From Rossellomorea marisflavi (GTDB lineage Bacteria > Bacillota > Bacilli > Bacillales > Bacillaceae_B), in contig NZ_CP047095.1 in the NCBI RefSeq assembly GCF_009806575.1, positions 600,001-664,000 of the forward strand: DNA of 64,000 nucleotides, given 5' to 3'. This document shows, piece by piece, positions 1 to 8,138 of this stretch. Positions within the stretch are counted from its first letter, which is position 1, and every line of letters starts with the position of its first letter. The notes under the pieces were generated by a model. It was not told the DNA's origin. It worked only from the letters and a program-made list of their open reading frames with translations, and made no database searches. The position numbers and the translations under genes are program-made.

Positions 1-747
1 CATAGGAGCATGGAGGGGGCGTCTCGTTTGAACCATTATGAGAATATCTTGACGGGTGCGTGGATCCAGGTCGCAGGGACGGTCATTGCGGCTGTGGGGG
101 AGACTGCGATCCTGAAAGGGGAACAACGGGGCTTCCGGCTTGTTTCCATAGGAAATGGCTTTGAGGCAGCAGGTAATGGAATCCAGGGGGCTGCATCGTT
201 ACGCGTGTTCGACGGGACGGAGGGCGAGCGTTTACGTATTGCCGGAGACTGGATTCAAGGAGGCGGGAACGCGGCCAACGTAGTGGCGGCAGAATTGCAG
301 CTCGCCGGTGAAGAGGAAGAGGGTCTCATTCTGGACGTGAAGGGTGATGTGATCCAGGCGGTGGGGGCAGGACTTGAAGCATACGGTGCGACATTATTGG
401 AAGGTCCCTATATTGACCTGCTTGTCTCGGGGAATACGATCCAGGCTCTTGGATGTATCATTGAAGGCATCGGGGAGGTACTTATCATCAAAGGGGACGA
501 AGAGACAGGACTGCCCGTGACCACATTCGGAAGCTATGCCCAGGTAGCAGGCGCCGTCATGGCTGCCGTGGCCCTCACCAAGCGTTATGAAGAAGAGGGA
601 CTTCTGGTAGAAAAAAAACGTACGTACCCGTTCAATCAAGGAGATGGTACAATATGGGAGAATATGAGAAATGCCACAATCGGCAGGACATATGGTGGGA
701 GAATGGAGGCAGGGGGATGTTTAAAGAAAACGGTGAGTACAAGGTAA
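1..747 (+). CDS. DUF6944-like repetitive protein, possibly 5'-truncated by the window
   Basis: The frame is open from the window edge. The first ATG is at base 10, but the AGGAGC before it is too close to serve as its ribosome site, so the true start may lie upstream. From base 10 it gives 245 residues built from degenerate units of about 25-35 residues with the pattern G-x-x-I-Q-A-x-G-x-x-x-x-A-x-G, for example near residues 15-30, 50-60, 75-85, 110-125 and 140-155. Bacillus DUF6944 repetitive proteins look like this and have no established function; the family name is from memory of the style, not a search. No signal peptide or transmembrane helix is evident. The last 30 residues overlap the next gene and look unlike the repeats. 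An A8 run near base 610 sits just before this odd tail, so an indel there is possible. Confidence 0.55.
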   Translation, partial: HRSMEGASRLNHYENILTGAWIQVAGTVIAAVGETAILKGEQRGFRLVSIGNGFEAAGNGIQGAASLRVFDGTEGERLRIAGDWIQGGGNAANVVAAELQLAGEEEEGLILDVKGDVIQAVGAGLEAYGATLLEGPYIDLLVSGNTIQALGCIIEGIGEVLIIKGDEETGLPVTTFGSYAQVAGAVMAAVALTKRYEEEGLLVEKKRTYPFNQGDGTIWENMRNATIGRTYGGRMEAGGCLKKTVSTR

Positions 748-1574
748 TGAGTAATGGACTATCCCATTGGGTGAAAGTGGAGGGGCGCGAGAGAGATACA
801 ATGCCCATAGTCGTAATCCATGGAGGTCCTGGAGGGAACCACTACGTGTTTGAACGAAAAGCAGGTTCCATGATCGCAAAGGAGCGTACCATTATTTATT
901 ACGAGCAAAGGGGATGCGGAAGGACGGATAAACCTGAGGATGATGGAGACTACAGAATCGCCGATCTTGTGGAGGATTTTAAAGGACTGCATCGATTGCT
1001 CGGATGGGAAAAGGTCGATTTGCTCGGTTATTCCTTCGGTGCAGAGCTTGCACTGGAGATTGCCTATACTCTTCCCAATACCGTGAATCGGCTCGTTCTT
1101 TCTGCGCCGAGCATGATGCAATCCCCTCTTCAAAAGCTTGTACAGATATCAGGGTTTGTATCGGTGGGAGCACCCGGAATCCGTTCTGATGCCACAATTG
1201 AAGAGGCGTATCGGGGCCTTTGGGATCATGCGGATACAACACTGGTGGACAAGCTCCTCTTCCAGGATCCATCGCTCGCTGCGATGAATCGGAAGTGTTG
1301 GGAGGAAAGCGCCCTTATCAACACCGGCCTTATGATGAGGGCGCTGGAGAATGATACCTCCCGTCCGTCGCTTGAAGAGCGCCTATCGGACATTCCTCAT
1401 CCTGCTCTCATATTGGTTGGTGCGTTTGACCGCAACACTGGAATTCCTGTAGCCAGCCTCATTCACGACCGGTTGCAGCATAGTGCATTGACCATCCTGT
1501 CAAAAAGCGCTCATTTTCCCGATATTGAAGAACCTGAGGTGTTCACTCGGTACGTGTGCTCATTTCTACGTTGA
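717..1574 (+). CDS. alpha/beta hydrolase, proline iminopeptidase-like
   Basis: A 285-residue alpha/beta-hydrolase of the proline iminopeptidase (S33) type. The oxyanion motif HGGPGG comes early, the nucleophile elbow is GYSFGA, and a late Asp (AFDRN) and His (SAHFPD) complete the Ser-Asp-His triad. It is probably cytoplasmic, since no signal peptide is seen. Many family members hydrolyse N-terminal proline from peptides, but the same fold acts on lactones and esters, so the substrate is open. I chose the ATG at 717 because GGAGGCAGGGGG precedes it. An in-frame ATG at 654 also has an AAGGAG at good spacing and would add 21 residues. Either start overlaps the end of the upstream gene, which suggests co-transcription. 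Confidence 0.8.
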   Translation: MFKENGEYKVMSNGLSHWVKVEGRERDTMPIVVIHGGPGGNHYVFERKAGSMIAKERTIIYYEQRGCGRTDKPEDDGDYRIADLVEDFKGLHRLLGWEKVDLLGYSFGAELALEIAYTLPNTVNRLVLSAPSMMQSPLQKLVQISGFVSVGAPGIRSDATIEEAYRGLWDHADTTLVDKLLFQDPSLAAMNRKCWEESALINTGLMMRALENDTSRPSLEERLSDIPHPALILVGAFDRNTGIPVASLIHDRLQHSALTILSKSAHFPDIEEPEVFTRYVCSFLR

Positions 1575-1575
1575 A

Positions 1576-1953
1576 CTAGGAAGCTATTTCCCTGGATCGA
1601 CCGGTCTTCAGGGTGACCACGATGCTTGCGATGCTGACGATCACTCCGAAGAGAGCAAGCAGGCCCATCCCGATGCTTTTTGAAAAAAAGAAAGAGATAG
1701 GGATGATCCCCAGAAACGAGATGACCACAGGGATCTGGATGATCGATGAGATGATCCTCACGATCCGGTTGCCAAAGAACGAGAGCGCGAGGAGCGGGAT
1801 GAACAGCAACACCGTCAGGCCGATCGACAGCCACACACCCAATGGCTCATCATAGGAAACCGTATTCGGGCCTGTCGGATGTAAAGCAGCGACCAAGATG
1901 CATGCGACGGCCGTTACAAGTGTAAGGATCATAAGTGAAACCCGTTTAAACAT
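1576..1953 (-). CDS. small membrane protein, DUF5391-like
   Basis: A 125-residue protein with four predicted hydrophobic segments (about residues 5-25, 40-62, 72-95 and 97-115) and a basic C-terminus. It resembles the DUF5391 family of Bacillus membrane proteins, whose function is unknown. The ATG at 1953 is chosen because AAAGGAGGT lies 8 bases upstream; a longer start at 1977 has no comparable site. It converges with the hydrolase gene, leaving a single base between the stops. Confidence 0.65.
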   Translation of the reverse strand: MFKRVSLMILTLVTAVACILVAALHPTGPNTVSYDEPLGVWLSIGLTVLLFIPLLALSFFGNRIVRIISSIIQIPVVISFLGIIPISFFFSKSIGMGLLALFGVIVSIASIVVTLKTGRSREIAS

Positions 1954-2024
1954 AAGTAAACCTCCTTTGTGGAACAATCGGTTTTATAATACCACAAAGA
2001 TTTCCATAATGTTCATCTTTTTCA

Positions 2025-2060
2025 TGAAAAAGCCTGTGCATCAGTGAGATGCACAGGCTT
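2025..2060 (-). terminator. intrinsic terminator of the M29 aminopeptidase gene
   Basis: A perfect 13-bp stem (2030-2042 with 2048-2060) around a 5-base loop is followed by a T run on the minus strand, just downstream of the aminopeptidase stop. Confidence 0.85.
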
Positions 2061-2072
2061 GAGGAAAACAGA

Positions 2073-3305
2073 TCAGAACGCCCATCCGCCGTTGCGGAAG
2101 ACCGGTTCTGAGGAACCGTCTTCTTTGATTCCGTCGATATTCATTTTATCGGATCCGATCATGAAGTCGACGTGGGTGATGCTGTTGTTCAATCCATTTT
2201 TTTCGAGCTCTTCTTTGCTCATTTTCTTGCCGCCTTTGATACAGAATGCATAAGCGCTGCCGATGGCAAGGTGGTTGGACGCGTTCTCATCGAACAGCGT
2301 ATTGTAGAATAGTACATTGGACTGTGAAATCGGTGATTGGTGAGGAACCAGTGCGACTTCCCCAAGGTAGTGTGAACCTTCATCCGTGTCTACAAGACGC
2401 TTCAGGATGTCTTCACCTTCTTCAGCTTTCACATCGACGATCCGACCGTTTTCAAAGGTGACGGAGAACTTATCGATGACATTTCCTCCATAGCTCAACG
2501 GCTTCGTGCTTGCCACTGTGCCGTTTACCCCTGTTTTCAGTGGAACGGTGAACACTTCCTCCGTCGGCATGTTGGCCATGAACGTATGTCCTTCTTCATT
2601 CACACTACCGGCTCCGACCCAAAGATGGCCTTTCGGAAGCTCGATGGTCAAATCGGTGCCTGGAGCTGTGTAGTGAAGCTTGTGATAGTTCTTCCCGTTA
2701 AGGTATTCGACCTTCTCATGAAGGTTGGCATCGTGATCCTTCCATGCTTGTACGGGATCTGCCTGATCGGCACGGACAGCCTTGAAGATTGCATTCCAAA
2801 GCAGGTCGACCTGCTCCTCTTCAGGAGCATCCGGGAATACCTTGGCAGCCCATTCCTTGGAAGGTGCCGCGAGTACGCACCAGCTGACCTTGTCCGACTG
2901 GATGTACTGGCGGTATTTGGACATGGCTTCCCCGGCAGCACGCTGGAAGTTGGAGATACGTTCGGGATCCACGCCTTTCAATAGGTCCGGACTGGATGAA
3001 ACAACGCTCATGAAGGCAGCTCCGCTTTCTGCAAGGCCTTCCACCTGACCGGCACGCCAGAACGGGAATTCCTTGAATGCTTCATCTGGTGCAAGCTCAT
3101 ATTTGGTACGGGCAACAACGTCATCGCCCCATTCCACGTAGACATGCTTCGCGCCTTTTTCGTATGCCTTCTTGACGATAACACGGACGAATTCAGCTGC
3201 ATCAATGGACGTATTGATGACAAGAGTCTGATCTTTTTGGATATTGACCCCGACTTCAACGGCAAGACTTGCGTATTTGTCGAGATATTGGTTGAAATTT
3301 GACAT
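2073..3305 (-). CDS. ampS: aminopeptidase, M29 family
   Basis: A 410-residue cytosolic metallo-aminopeptidase of family M29 (AmpS/AmpT/aminopeptidase II), which trims N-terminal residues using two bound metal ions. Family hallmarks are visible in the C-terminal half: the block around EEGHTFMANMPTEEVF (metal-binding Glu), then the LGEVALVPHQSP and FYNTLFDENASNHLAIG stretches carrying the conserved Glu, His and Asp. Length is normal for the family. The ATG at 3305 (MSNFNQYL) is preferred over the upstream in-frame start because AAGGGGA lies about 10 bases before it and family members start there. It is monocistronic, with its own promoter and terminator. Confidence 0.9.
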   Translation of the reverse strand: MSNFNQYLDKYASLAVEVGVNIQKDQTLVINTSIDAAEFVRVIVKKAYEKGAKHVYVEWGDDVVARTKYELAPDEAFKEFPFWRAGQVEGLAESGAAFMSVVSSSPDLLKGVDPERISNFQRAAGEAMSKYRQYIQSDKVSWCVLAAPSKEWAAKVFPDAPEEEQVDLLWNAIFKAVRADQADPVQAWKDHDANLHEKVEYLNGKNYHKLHYTAPGTDLTIELPKGHLWVGAGSVNEEGHTFMANMPTEEVFTVPLKTGVNGTVASTKPLSYGGNVIDKFSVTFENGRIVDVKAEEGEDILKRLVDTDEGSHYLGEVALVPHQSPISQSNVLFYNTLFDENASNHLAIGSAYAFCIKGGKKMSKEELEKNGLNNSITHVDFMIGSDKMNIDGIKEDGSSEPVFRNGGWAF

Positions 3306-3348
3306 GTGTATGTATCCCCTTTTTTTCAGAATGTTCACTTACATTCTT

Positions 3349-3376
3349 ATTTTATCAGTGCTGTCCCGGTTTGCAA
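3349..3376 (-). promoter_or_regulatory. probable SigA promoter for the aminopeptidase
   Basis: Read on the minus strand: TTGCAA, 16 bases, TAAAAT, about 40 bases before the start codon. Confidence 0.45.
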
Positions 3377-3467
3377 ATGTTTCGACTGAATATAGTATGT
3401 GCAAAAGGAGTGCAGGATAGTTGAAAAGCTGATGGAAAGGGGGAAAGCGTCCTTTTCTTTTCATGAT

Positions 3468-3504
3468 GAAAAAGAGCCTTCCCAGACGTGATGTGGGATG
3501 GCTC
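3468..3504 (-). terminator. intrinsic terminator of nsrR
   Basis: Stem 3474-3483 pairs with 3495-3504, followed on the minus strand by TTTTT. It lies directly after the nsrR stop. Confidence 0.8.
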
Positions 3505-3509
3505 ATCTT

Positions 3510-3968
3510 TCATTTAGACGGATCAGGTTCGCTGGTCTCCTGGAAGAGGAAGCGATAATCCATCGGATTCCTGACAATGTCATTCAGTGTATATTCGTCG
3601 AGAACCGAGAGATAGGCATTCAAAGCCTTTCCCAGTACATGCTTAAGCCCGCATACAGGCGTAATGATGCAGGAGTTGTTAGCGGCATCGAAGCACTCCA
3701 CAAGGTGGAAGTCCTCTTCTGTCTTCCGGACGATTGTTCCGATATTGATATCCTGCGGGGATTGGGCAAGCTTGATCCCGCCGTTCCGTCCGCGGATCGT
3801 CTCGATGACGCCCATCTTGCCGAGCTCGTAGGTCACCTTCATGAGGTGGTTTTTTGAAATGCTATAGGCATCTGCGATTTCTTTTATATTCGAGAGTTCA
3901 TCCGATGGTTTAGATGCCAAAAAGATCAGCACGCGCAGTGAGTAATCTGTATATAAAGTTAGTTTCAT
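3510..3968 (-). CDS. nsrR: Rrf2-family nitric-oxide-sensing repressor NsrR
   Basis: A 152-residue Rrf2-type regulator. The N-terminal winged helix covers about residues 1-75. Three cysteines at 92, 100 and 106 sit where the NsrR [4Fe-4S] cluster ligands are known to be. In Bacillus NsrR this cluster is nitrosylated by NO, which releases repression of hmp and nas genes. The start at 3968 (MKLTLYTDYSLR) matches the family and follows GGAAGGGTGAG; an upstream in-frame GTG is disfavoured. It is divergent from hmp and shares an intergenic region carrying an NsrR box. The adjacency and the box make this assignment strong. Confidence 0.93.
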   Translation of the reverse strand: MKLTLYTDYSLRVLIFLASKPSDELSNIKEIADAYSISKNHLMKVTYELGKMGVIETIRGRNGGIKLAQSPQDINIGTIVRKTEEDFHLVECFDAANNSCIITPVCGLKHVLGKALNAYLSVLDEYTLNDIVRNPMDYRFLFQETSEPDPSK

Positions 3969-3997
3969 CTCTCTCACCCTTCCGTTCCCTTGGACTC

Positions 3998-4027
3998 ATT
4001 ATACAAAAGTGAATGCCTGCGTGTCTA
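3998..4027 (-). promoter_or_regulatory. probable nsrR promoter
   Basis: On the minus strand, TAGACA (4022-4027), 18 bases, then a perfect TATAAT (3998-4003). Confidence 0.55.
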
Positions 4028-4062
4028 AATGTGAATGTTTTGTTAAAGGAGTATTTTGTATA

Positions 4063-4091
4063 TTGTTTTTAATGGGTCGCAGGCATATCAT
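4063..4091 (+). promoter_or_regulatory. hmp promoter
   Basis: TTGTTT (4063-4068), 17 bases, TATCAT (4086-4091). The NsrR box begins two bases after the -10, so bound repressor would cover the start site. Confidence 0.65.
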
Positions 4092-4092
4092 A

Positions 4093-4115
4093 AAGATGTA
4101 TTAAAAATATATCTT
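4093..4115 (+). promoter_or_regulatory. NsrR operator upstream of hmp
   Basis: A 23-bp dyad, AAGATGTATTA / A / AAATATATCTT, with 9 of 11 arm positions symmetric. It matches the published Bacillus NsrR box pattern (ATRTATTT...AAATAYAT). Its position across the +1 region fits repression of hmp. Confidence 0.85.
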
Positions 4116-4129
4116 TAGAGGTGAAGGAT

Positions 4130-5302
4130 ATGTTATCTCAAAGAACCATTGACATCGTAAAATCAACCGCACCGATCCTGGAAGCAAGAGGCATCGACAT
4201 CACCACTGTATTTTATAAGAATCTATTTACCGACCACCCTGAACTTCTCCATATCTTCAACCACACCAATCAAAAACAGGGGCGTCAGCAAACCGCCCTG
4301 GCGAACGCCGTCTACGCAGCAGCCCTTAACATCGATCAGCTTCACACCATTCTCTCCGTCGTCAAGCAGATCGGTCACAAACATAGGAGCCTCGGCGTCA
4401 GGGCCGAGCACTATCCGATTGTGGGAGAACACCTGCTCCGGGCCATCAAACAAGTCCTTGGTGACGCTGCAACGGAAGACATCATCTCGGCCTGGGCGGA
4501 TGCTTACGGAGTTATAGCTGATGCATTCATAGGAGTGGAAAAGGAATTATATGAGCAGGTCCGGAATCAGAGAGCCGGATTTGCTGATTTCAAGTCTTTC
4601 ATCGTGGCTAAAAAGGTGAGGGAAAGCGACGTGATCACTTCGTTCTATCTTGAGCCGGCAGATGGAGGAGAGGTGCCGGGCTATGATGCAGGACAATATA
4701 TATCCGTACGCCTGAACATCCCAGGAGAAACCTATTCCCATATTCGCCAATACAGCCTTTCAAGTTCCCACCATCCGAACTTTTTCCGCATCTCAGTAAA
4801 AAGGGAGGGGAAAGGCACAGTGTCTGCCTATCTCCATGATCAGTTCAAGGAAGGAGAGGTGCTTGAAGTAAGCGCGCCGGCAGGAGATTTTGTCTTGAAT
4901 GACGAGAACACCCCTCTTGTGTTGATAAGCGGCGGAGTCGGAATCACCCCGATGATGAGCATGCTTGAAACAACCTTCAGGAATCAGCCGTCGAGAACGG
5001 TCTCTTTCATCCATGCGTCCCGGAATGAAGCGGTCCAGCCTTTCAAAGCAGAAGTGGAAAGAGTGATTCAAGGTCACCCCGACGCGAAGTGTTCCTTTGT
5101 ATATGGGACCCTGTCTCTATCGGAAGAGCACTTGGAGGATGATGGGGCAGACTATTATGTATGCGGTCCTGTAATGTTCATGAAGGCTGTAATAGAGAGG
5201 TTGAAACAACTCGGAGTACCAGTAGCCAAGATCCATTATGAATTCTTCGGACCCGGCCTTGATCTCGCGGGTGTGGAAGAAGTAGAAAAAACGCATTCAT
5301 AA
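4130..5302 (+). CDS. hmp: flavohemoglobin, nitric oxide dioxygenase
   Basis: A 390-residue flavohemoglobin. It converts NO plus O2 to nitrate using NAD(P)H, protecting the cytosol from nitrosative stress. The globin domain spans about residues 1-135, with the proximal-histidine region near GHKHRSLGV. It is followed by an FAD-binding ferredoxin-reductase domain (the RQYSLSS motif binds FAD) and an NAD-binding domain (GGVGITPMMSM, then YVCGPVMFM). Length matches the family. The ATG at 4130 follows GAGGTGAAGG; a GTG at 4121 is in frame but overlaps that site. It is divergent from nsrR, preceded by an NsrR operator and followed by a terminator. Confidence 0.96.
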   Translation: MLSQRTIDIVKSTAPILEARGIDITTVFYKNLFTDHPELLHIFNHTNQKQGRQQTALANAVYAAALNIDQLHTILSVVKQIGHKHRSLGVRAEHYPIVGEHLLRAIKQVLGDAATEDIISAWADAYGVIADAFIGVEKELYEQVRNQRAGFADFKSFIVAKKVRESDVITSFYLEPADGGEVPGYDAGQYISVRLNIPGETYSHIRQYSLSSSHHPNFFRISVKREGKGTVSAYLHDQFKEGEVLEVSAPAGDFVLNDENTPLVLISGGVGITPMMSMLETTFRNQPSRTVSFIHASRNEAVQPFKAEVERVIQGHPDAKCSFVYGTLSLSEEHLEDDGADYYVCGPVMFMKAVIERLKQLGVPVAKIHYEFFGPGLDLAGVEEVEKTHS

Positions 5303-5306
5303 GACA

Positions 5307-5335
5307 AAAGGGTTCCGGTACCGGAACCCTTTCTT
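5307..5335. terminator. bidirectional terminator between hmp and a small minus-strand gene
   Basis: The palindrome AAAGGGTTCC-GGTACC-GGAACCCTTT is flanked by short T runs on both sides and lies between convergent genes. Confidence 0.8.
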
Positions 5336-5340
5336 CATGA

Positions 5341-5508
5341 TCAGAGACGATGTTCGTCCTGATCTACCCTGTTCTTGAACGCTTCCTGCGTCACGATATA
5401 TTCTTCATCGCCCGCCGGTTTTTCAGAATGTGGTTTCTCTTCTCCGCCATTTGGGAAGTTCCCGGGATGGCCTTTTTTCTTTGATTCGTATGCTTTTCCG
5501 CGTGACAT
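5341..5508 (-). CDS. small hydrophilic protein of unknown function (55 aa)
   Basis: An open frame of 55 residues, highly charged, starting MSRGKAYESKKKGHPGNF and ending DQDEHRL. AAGGAGTG lies 9 bases before the ATG, which is a strong ribosome site. There is no membrane segment. The Lys/Gly/Asn-rich N-terminus recalls small spore or stress proteins of Bacillus, but I cannot assign a family. It shares the terminator with hmp. Confidence 0.6.
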   Translation of the reverse strand: MSRGKAYESKKKGHPGNFPNGGEEKPHSEKPAGDEEYIVTQEAFKNRVDQDEHRL

Positions 5509-5563
5509 ATTCTTCACTCCTTATGGATGGATGAGGATAGTTTTTACTTCGCAGGGTGGAAAT

Positions 5564-5623
5564 ATGTCAAGGAATCGTCGCATGGAGGATGAGTCTTCAG
5601 GTGAATATGGACTATACTGGTAG
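5564..5623 (+). CDS. possible 19-residue small ORF
   Basis: MSRNRRMEDESSGEYGLYW, preceded by AGGGTGG at workable spacing and ending 15 bases before the DUF1992 gene. It could be a leader peptide or chance; only conservation would tell. Confidence 0.25.
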   Translation: MSRNRRMEDESSGEYGLYW

Positions 5624-5638
5624 TAAGGAGGGATGGGA

Positions 5639-6016
5639 ATGGATTTTTCAACGTTGATGTCAGAGCAGCGGATCAGGAAGGCCTATGAAGATGGAGAGTT
5701 CAATGAACTTCCGGGTTTCGGGAAACCGATGGATCTGAATGATGATGCCGGGATTCCCGAAGAGTTGAAGATGGCCCATCGGATGATGAAGAATGCCGGG
5801 TACTCAACGGAAGAGGCGGGACTGAAGCGGGAGATGATGAGGATCGAGGATCTGATGAGGACATGTGAAGATGATACAGAAGCCAAGGCGCTCCAGAAGG
5901 ACCTGAATGAAAAGGTGCTCAAGTACAATGCCATGCTGTCGAAAAAGCGGGTGAAGACGAATTCATCTGTATTCAAGGACTACCAGCGCTCCATTGAAGA
6001 TAAGCTGATGGGCTGA
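5639..6016 (+). CDS. DUF1992 / DnaJC28-type conserved domain protein
   Basis: A 125-residue soluble protein carrying the DUF1992 (DnaJ subfamily C member 28 conserved) domain through most of its length: the EQRIRKAYEDGEFNELPGFGKP motif region, then helical charged segments. Bacterial members have no proven biochemical role. A TAAGGAGG lies 6 bases before the ATG at 5639, so this is preferred to the ATG at 5633, which is too close to the site. It is probably monocistronic, with a very strong terminator after it. Confidence 0.8.
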   Translation: MDFSTLMSEQRIRKAYEDGEFNELPGFGKPMDLNDDAGIPEELKMAHRMMKNAGYSTEEAGLKREMMRIEDLMRTCEDDTEAKALQKDLNEKVLKYNAMLSKKRVKTNSSVFKDYQRSIEDKLMG

Positions 6017-6066
6017 GAAAAAGCATGAAGGAAAGGGAACGGGACCCTTTCCTTCATGCTTTTTTG
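6017..6066. terminator. strong bidirectional terminator
   Basis: A 19-bp perfect stem (6019-6037 with 6045-6063) with T runs on both strands separates two convergent genes. Confidence 0.9.
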
Positions 6067-6067
6067 T

Positions 6068-6253
6068 TTATTTACGCGGTTCGTCGGGCCGGAACAGGAA
6101 AAGGGAGATGACGCCGGAGAGCAGGGCACCGCCAACGATGAGCAGGGCACGTTCCCTTCCTGCCAGTTCTGAGTATTGTGTAGTGACCATCCAGTTTGCC
6201 GCGATGGCGACAAGAACCATGATGGCCAGGATCGTAATGATTCGACGTTTCAA
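6068..6253 (-). CDS. small two-helix membrane protein of unknown function
   Basis: 61 residues with two hydrophobic stretches (about 5-22 and 38-54) and a charged end. It starts at a TTG (6253) preceded by AAAGGATG at proper spacing. No family recognised. Confidence 0.6.
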   Translation of the reverse strand: MKRRIITILAIMVLVAIAANWMVTTQYSELAGRERALLIVGGALLSGVISLFLFRPDEPRK

Positions 6254-6341
6254 GATGACACATCCTTTGTTGATTCATTGCTCTTAGTTTATCATAGAAC
6301 GCTTCCGCTCAGCCAAGAAATGAATAGTAGTGGATTCCTAC

Positions 6342-6368
6342 TCAAAAAAAGTAAAACGGGTCCGATAT
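6342..6368 (+). promoter_or_regulatory. SigD promoter of motAB
   Basis: TCAAA (6342-6346), 15 bases, then CCGATAT (6362-6368), 38 bases before the motA start. This fits the Bacillus flagellar sigma-D pattern TAAA-N15-CCGATAT. Confidence 0.75.
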
Positions 6369-6405
6369 TAGGAGTAGACTATGTTGAATAAGGTGGAGCG
6401 ATCAG

Positions 6406-7197
6406 ATGGATAAAACGTCATTTATAGGTGTCATACTTGGATTGGTTGCAATCGGAGTCGGAATGGTCTTCAAAGGGGTTAGCCTCATGGCACTCATCAA
6501 CCCTGCGGCCATCCTTATCATCCTGTTGGGGACCGTGGCTTCCGTGGTCATAGCCTTTCCCACGTATGAAATCAAGAAAGTACCAAAGCTGTTCGGGATC
6601 CTTTTTAAAGAACAGAATGTCCAGGACCCGAAAGAAATCATCGCCTTTTTCTCTGAGATGGCGGACCTTGCCAGGAAGGAAGGCCTGCTTGCATTGGAAG
6701 CAAGGATCCAGGAACTCGATGACCGGTTCTTAAGGGACGGTCTTTCCCTTGCCATAGACGGTCAGACGGGGGATTACATAAGGGATGTCCTTCACGAAGA
6801 GATCGATGCCATGGAAGAGCGTCATAGCGCGGGTGCACAGATTTTCTCACAAGCAGGCACATATGCTCCTACCCTAGGGGTTCTCGGAGCCGTCATCGGC
6901 TTGATTGCCGCACTCAGTCATATGGACAATACGGAAGAATTGGGGCATGCAATCTCAGCCGCATTCGTGGCGACCCTCCTCGGGATCTTCACGGGTTACG
7001 TGCTTTGGCATCCGTTCGCCAATAAACTGAAGCGCAAATCGAAACGTGAATCCCAATTGAAAATGATGACGGTGGAGGGGATCCTCTCGATCATTGAAGG
7101 GGAGTCACCGCGGATCATCGAGCAGAAACTGGCTTCCTATCTGCCTGCAAAAGACCGGTATAACCTGATGAAGGAGGAAGAAGATGAGACGGCGTAA
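6406..7197 (+). CDS. motA: flagellar stator protein MotA
   Basis: 263 residues, close along its whole length to Bacillus MotA. It forms the A5 ring of the proton-driven stator that turns the flagellar motor. Four membrane helices are visible (about 3-22, 32-50, 148-168 and 180-200). The conserved stretches ALINPAAILIILLGT and APTLGVLGAVIGLIAALSHMD are present. The ATG at 6406 follows AGGTGGAG, and the gene overlaps motB by 14 bases, indicating translational coupling. A SigD promoter upstream agrees with motility control. Confidence 0.97.
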   Translation: MDKTSFIGVILGLVAIGVGMVFKGVSLMALINPAAILIILLGTVASVVIAFPTYEIKKVPKLFGILFKEQNVQDPKEIIAFFSEMADLARKEGLLALEARIQELDDRFLRDGLSLAIDGQTGDYIRDVLHEEIDAMEERHSAGAQIFSQAGTYAPTLGVLGAVIGLIAALSHMDNTEELGHAISAAFVATLLGIFTGYVLWHPFANKLKRKSKRESQLKMMTVEGILSIIEGESPRIIEQKLASYLPAKDRYNLMKEEEDETA

Positions 7198-7975
7198 GAA
7201 AAAGCGGGAAGATGATCATATCGACGAATCCTGGCTGCTGCCTTACTCTGATCTTCTGACCCTGCTTGTGGCGCTTTTCATCGTTCTCTATGCCTCGAGT
7301 TCGGTGGATGCACAGAAATTCCAGGAATTATCCCAGGTGTTCAGCGAAATCTTTAAGGGCGGAACCGGCATGATGGATTACCCAAGTCCTGTCGCCCCTC
7401 AAGATTCAAGTGATCAGAAGGAAAAGCAGGGAGCTGCTGCTGACAAGAAAGAAGAAGAAAAACCAGTGGACAAAGAAGATATCAAGAAACAAGCCTTTCT
7501 TCAAGATCAGGAAGAACTGCGTGAAGTACAGGAAAAGATTAATCAGTACATCAAAACCAATAACCTGCAGCTTCAGTTTGTCACGAAACTGACGGATGAA
7601 GGTCTGCTGCTGACGATTAGGGATAACGTCCTCTTTTCTTCAGGTTCTGCTGAAGTGGAGAGGAATGATCAGGATGTGGCAAAAGAGCTTTCCTCCTTGC
7701 TCGTGATGAATCCACCCCGGAATATCATCATCAGCGGGCACACAGATAACGTACCGATCCGCACGGCCAACTATGATTCGAACTGGGAGCTGAGCGTCAT
7801 GCGCGCCGTGAACTTCATGAAGATCCTCCTGGAAAATCCGAACCTCGAACCGGAATGGTTCAGCGCCAAAGGGTTCGGGGAATTCGAACCCATTGCCGAC
7901 AACTCGACAGCAGAGGGTCGGGGGAAAAATCGTCGCGTAGAAGTACTGGTGTTGCCGAGGGTGACGCAGGAATAA
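7184..7975 (+). CDS. motB: flagellar stator protein MotB
   Basis: 263 residues. A basic cytoplasmic N-terminus is followed by one membrane helix (about 20-40) holding Asp23, the proton acceptor equivalent to Bacillus MotB Asp24. Next come a charged linker and a C-terminal OmpA-like peptidoglycan-binding domain (about 145-255) with ISGHTDNVPI and NRRVEV motifs. It anchors MotA to the wall. The Asp in that position and the similarity to MotB fit a proton-type (not MotS sodium-type) stator; ion choice is inferred. Confidence 0.96.
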   Translation: MRRRKKKREDDHIDESWLLPYSDLLTLLVALFIVLYASSSVDAQKFQELSQVFSEIFKGGTGMMDYPSPVAPQDSSDQKEKQGAAADKKEEEKPVDKEDIKKQAFLQDQEELREVQEKINQYIKTNNLQLQFVTKLTDEGLLLTIRDNVLFSSGSAEVERNDQDVAKELSSLLVMNPPRNIIISGHTDNVPIRTANYDSNWELSVMRAVNFMKILLENPNLEPEWFSAKGFGEFEPIADNSTAEGRGKNRRVEVLVLPRVTQE

Positions 7976-7984
7976 TAAGAATTC

Positions 7985-8014
7985 GAACCGCAAGCCTGGT
8001 GCTTGCGGTTTTTA
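7985..8014 (+). terminator. terminator of motAB
   Basis: ACCGCAAGC (7987-7995), 5-base loop, GCTTGCGGT (8001-8009), then T run. Confidence 0.85.
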
Positions 8015-8085
8015 TGTTTGAAGAATGGGATTCGAGTTGTGAAAAGGAAATATTCAACAAATGTATTTGGGGTATGATAAACTGA

Positions 8086-8114
8086 TTTTATAAAAATTAC
8101 CATTTTTTATAAAA
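8086..8114. repeat. AT-rich 11-bp perfect inverted repeat before the deaminase gene
   Basis: TTTTATAAAAA (8086-8096) and TTTTTATAAAA (8104-8114) with a 7-base spacer, ending just before the ribosome site. It could be an operator or mRNA hairpin. Confidence 0.6.
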
Positions 8115-8138
8115 GGGAGTCAAGAAAGGACGGGGCAA

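Noticed and set aside
8010-8138. Purine riboswitch ahead of the deaminase gene
   Set aside because: No purine-aptamer loop sequences; only an AT-rich dyad is present.
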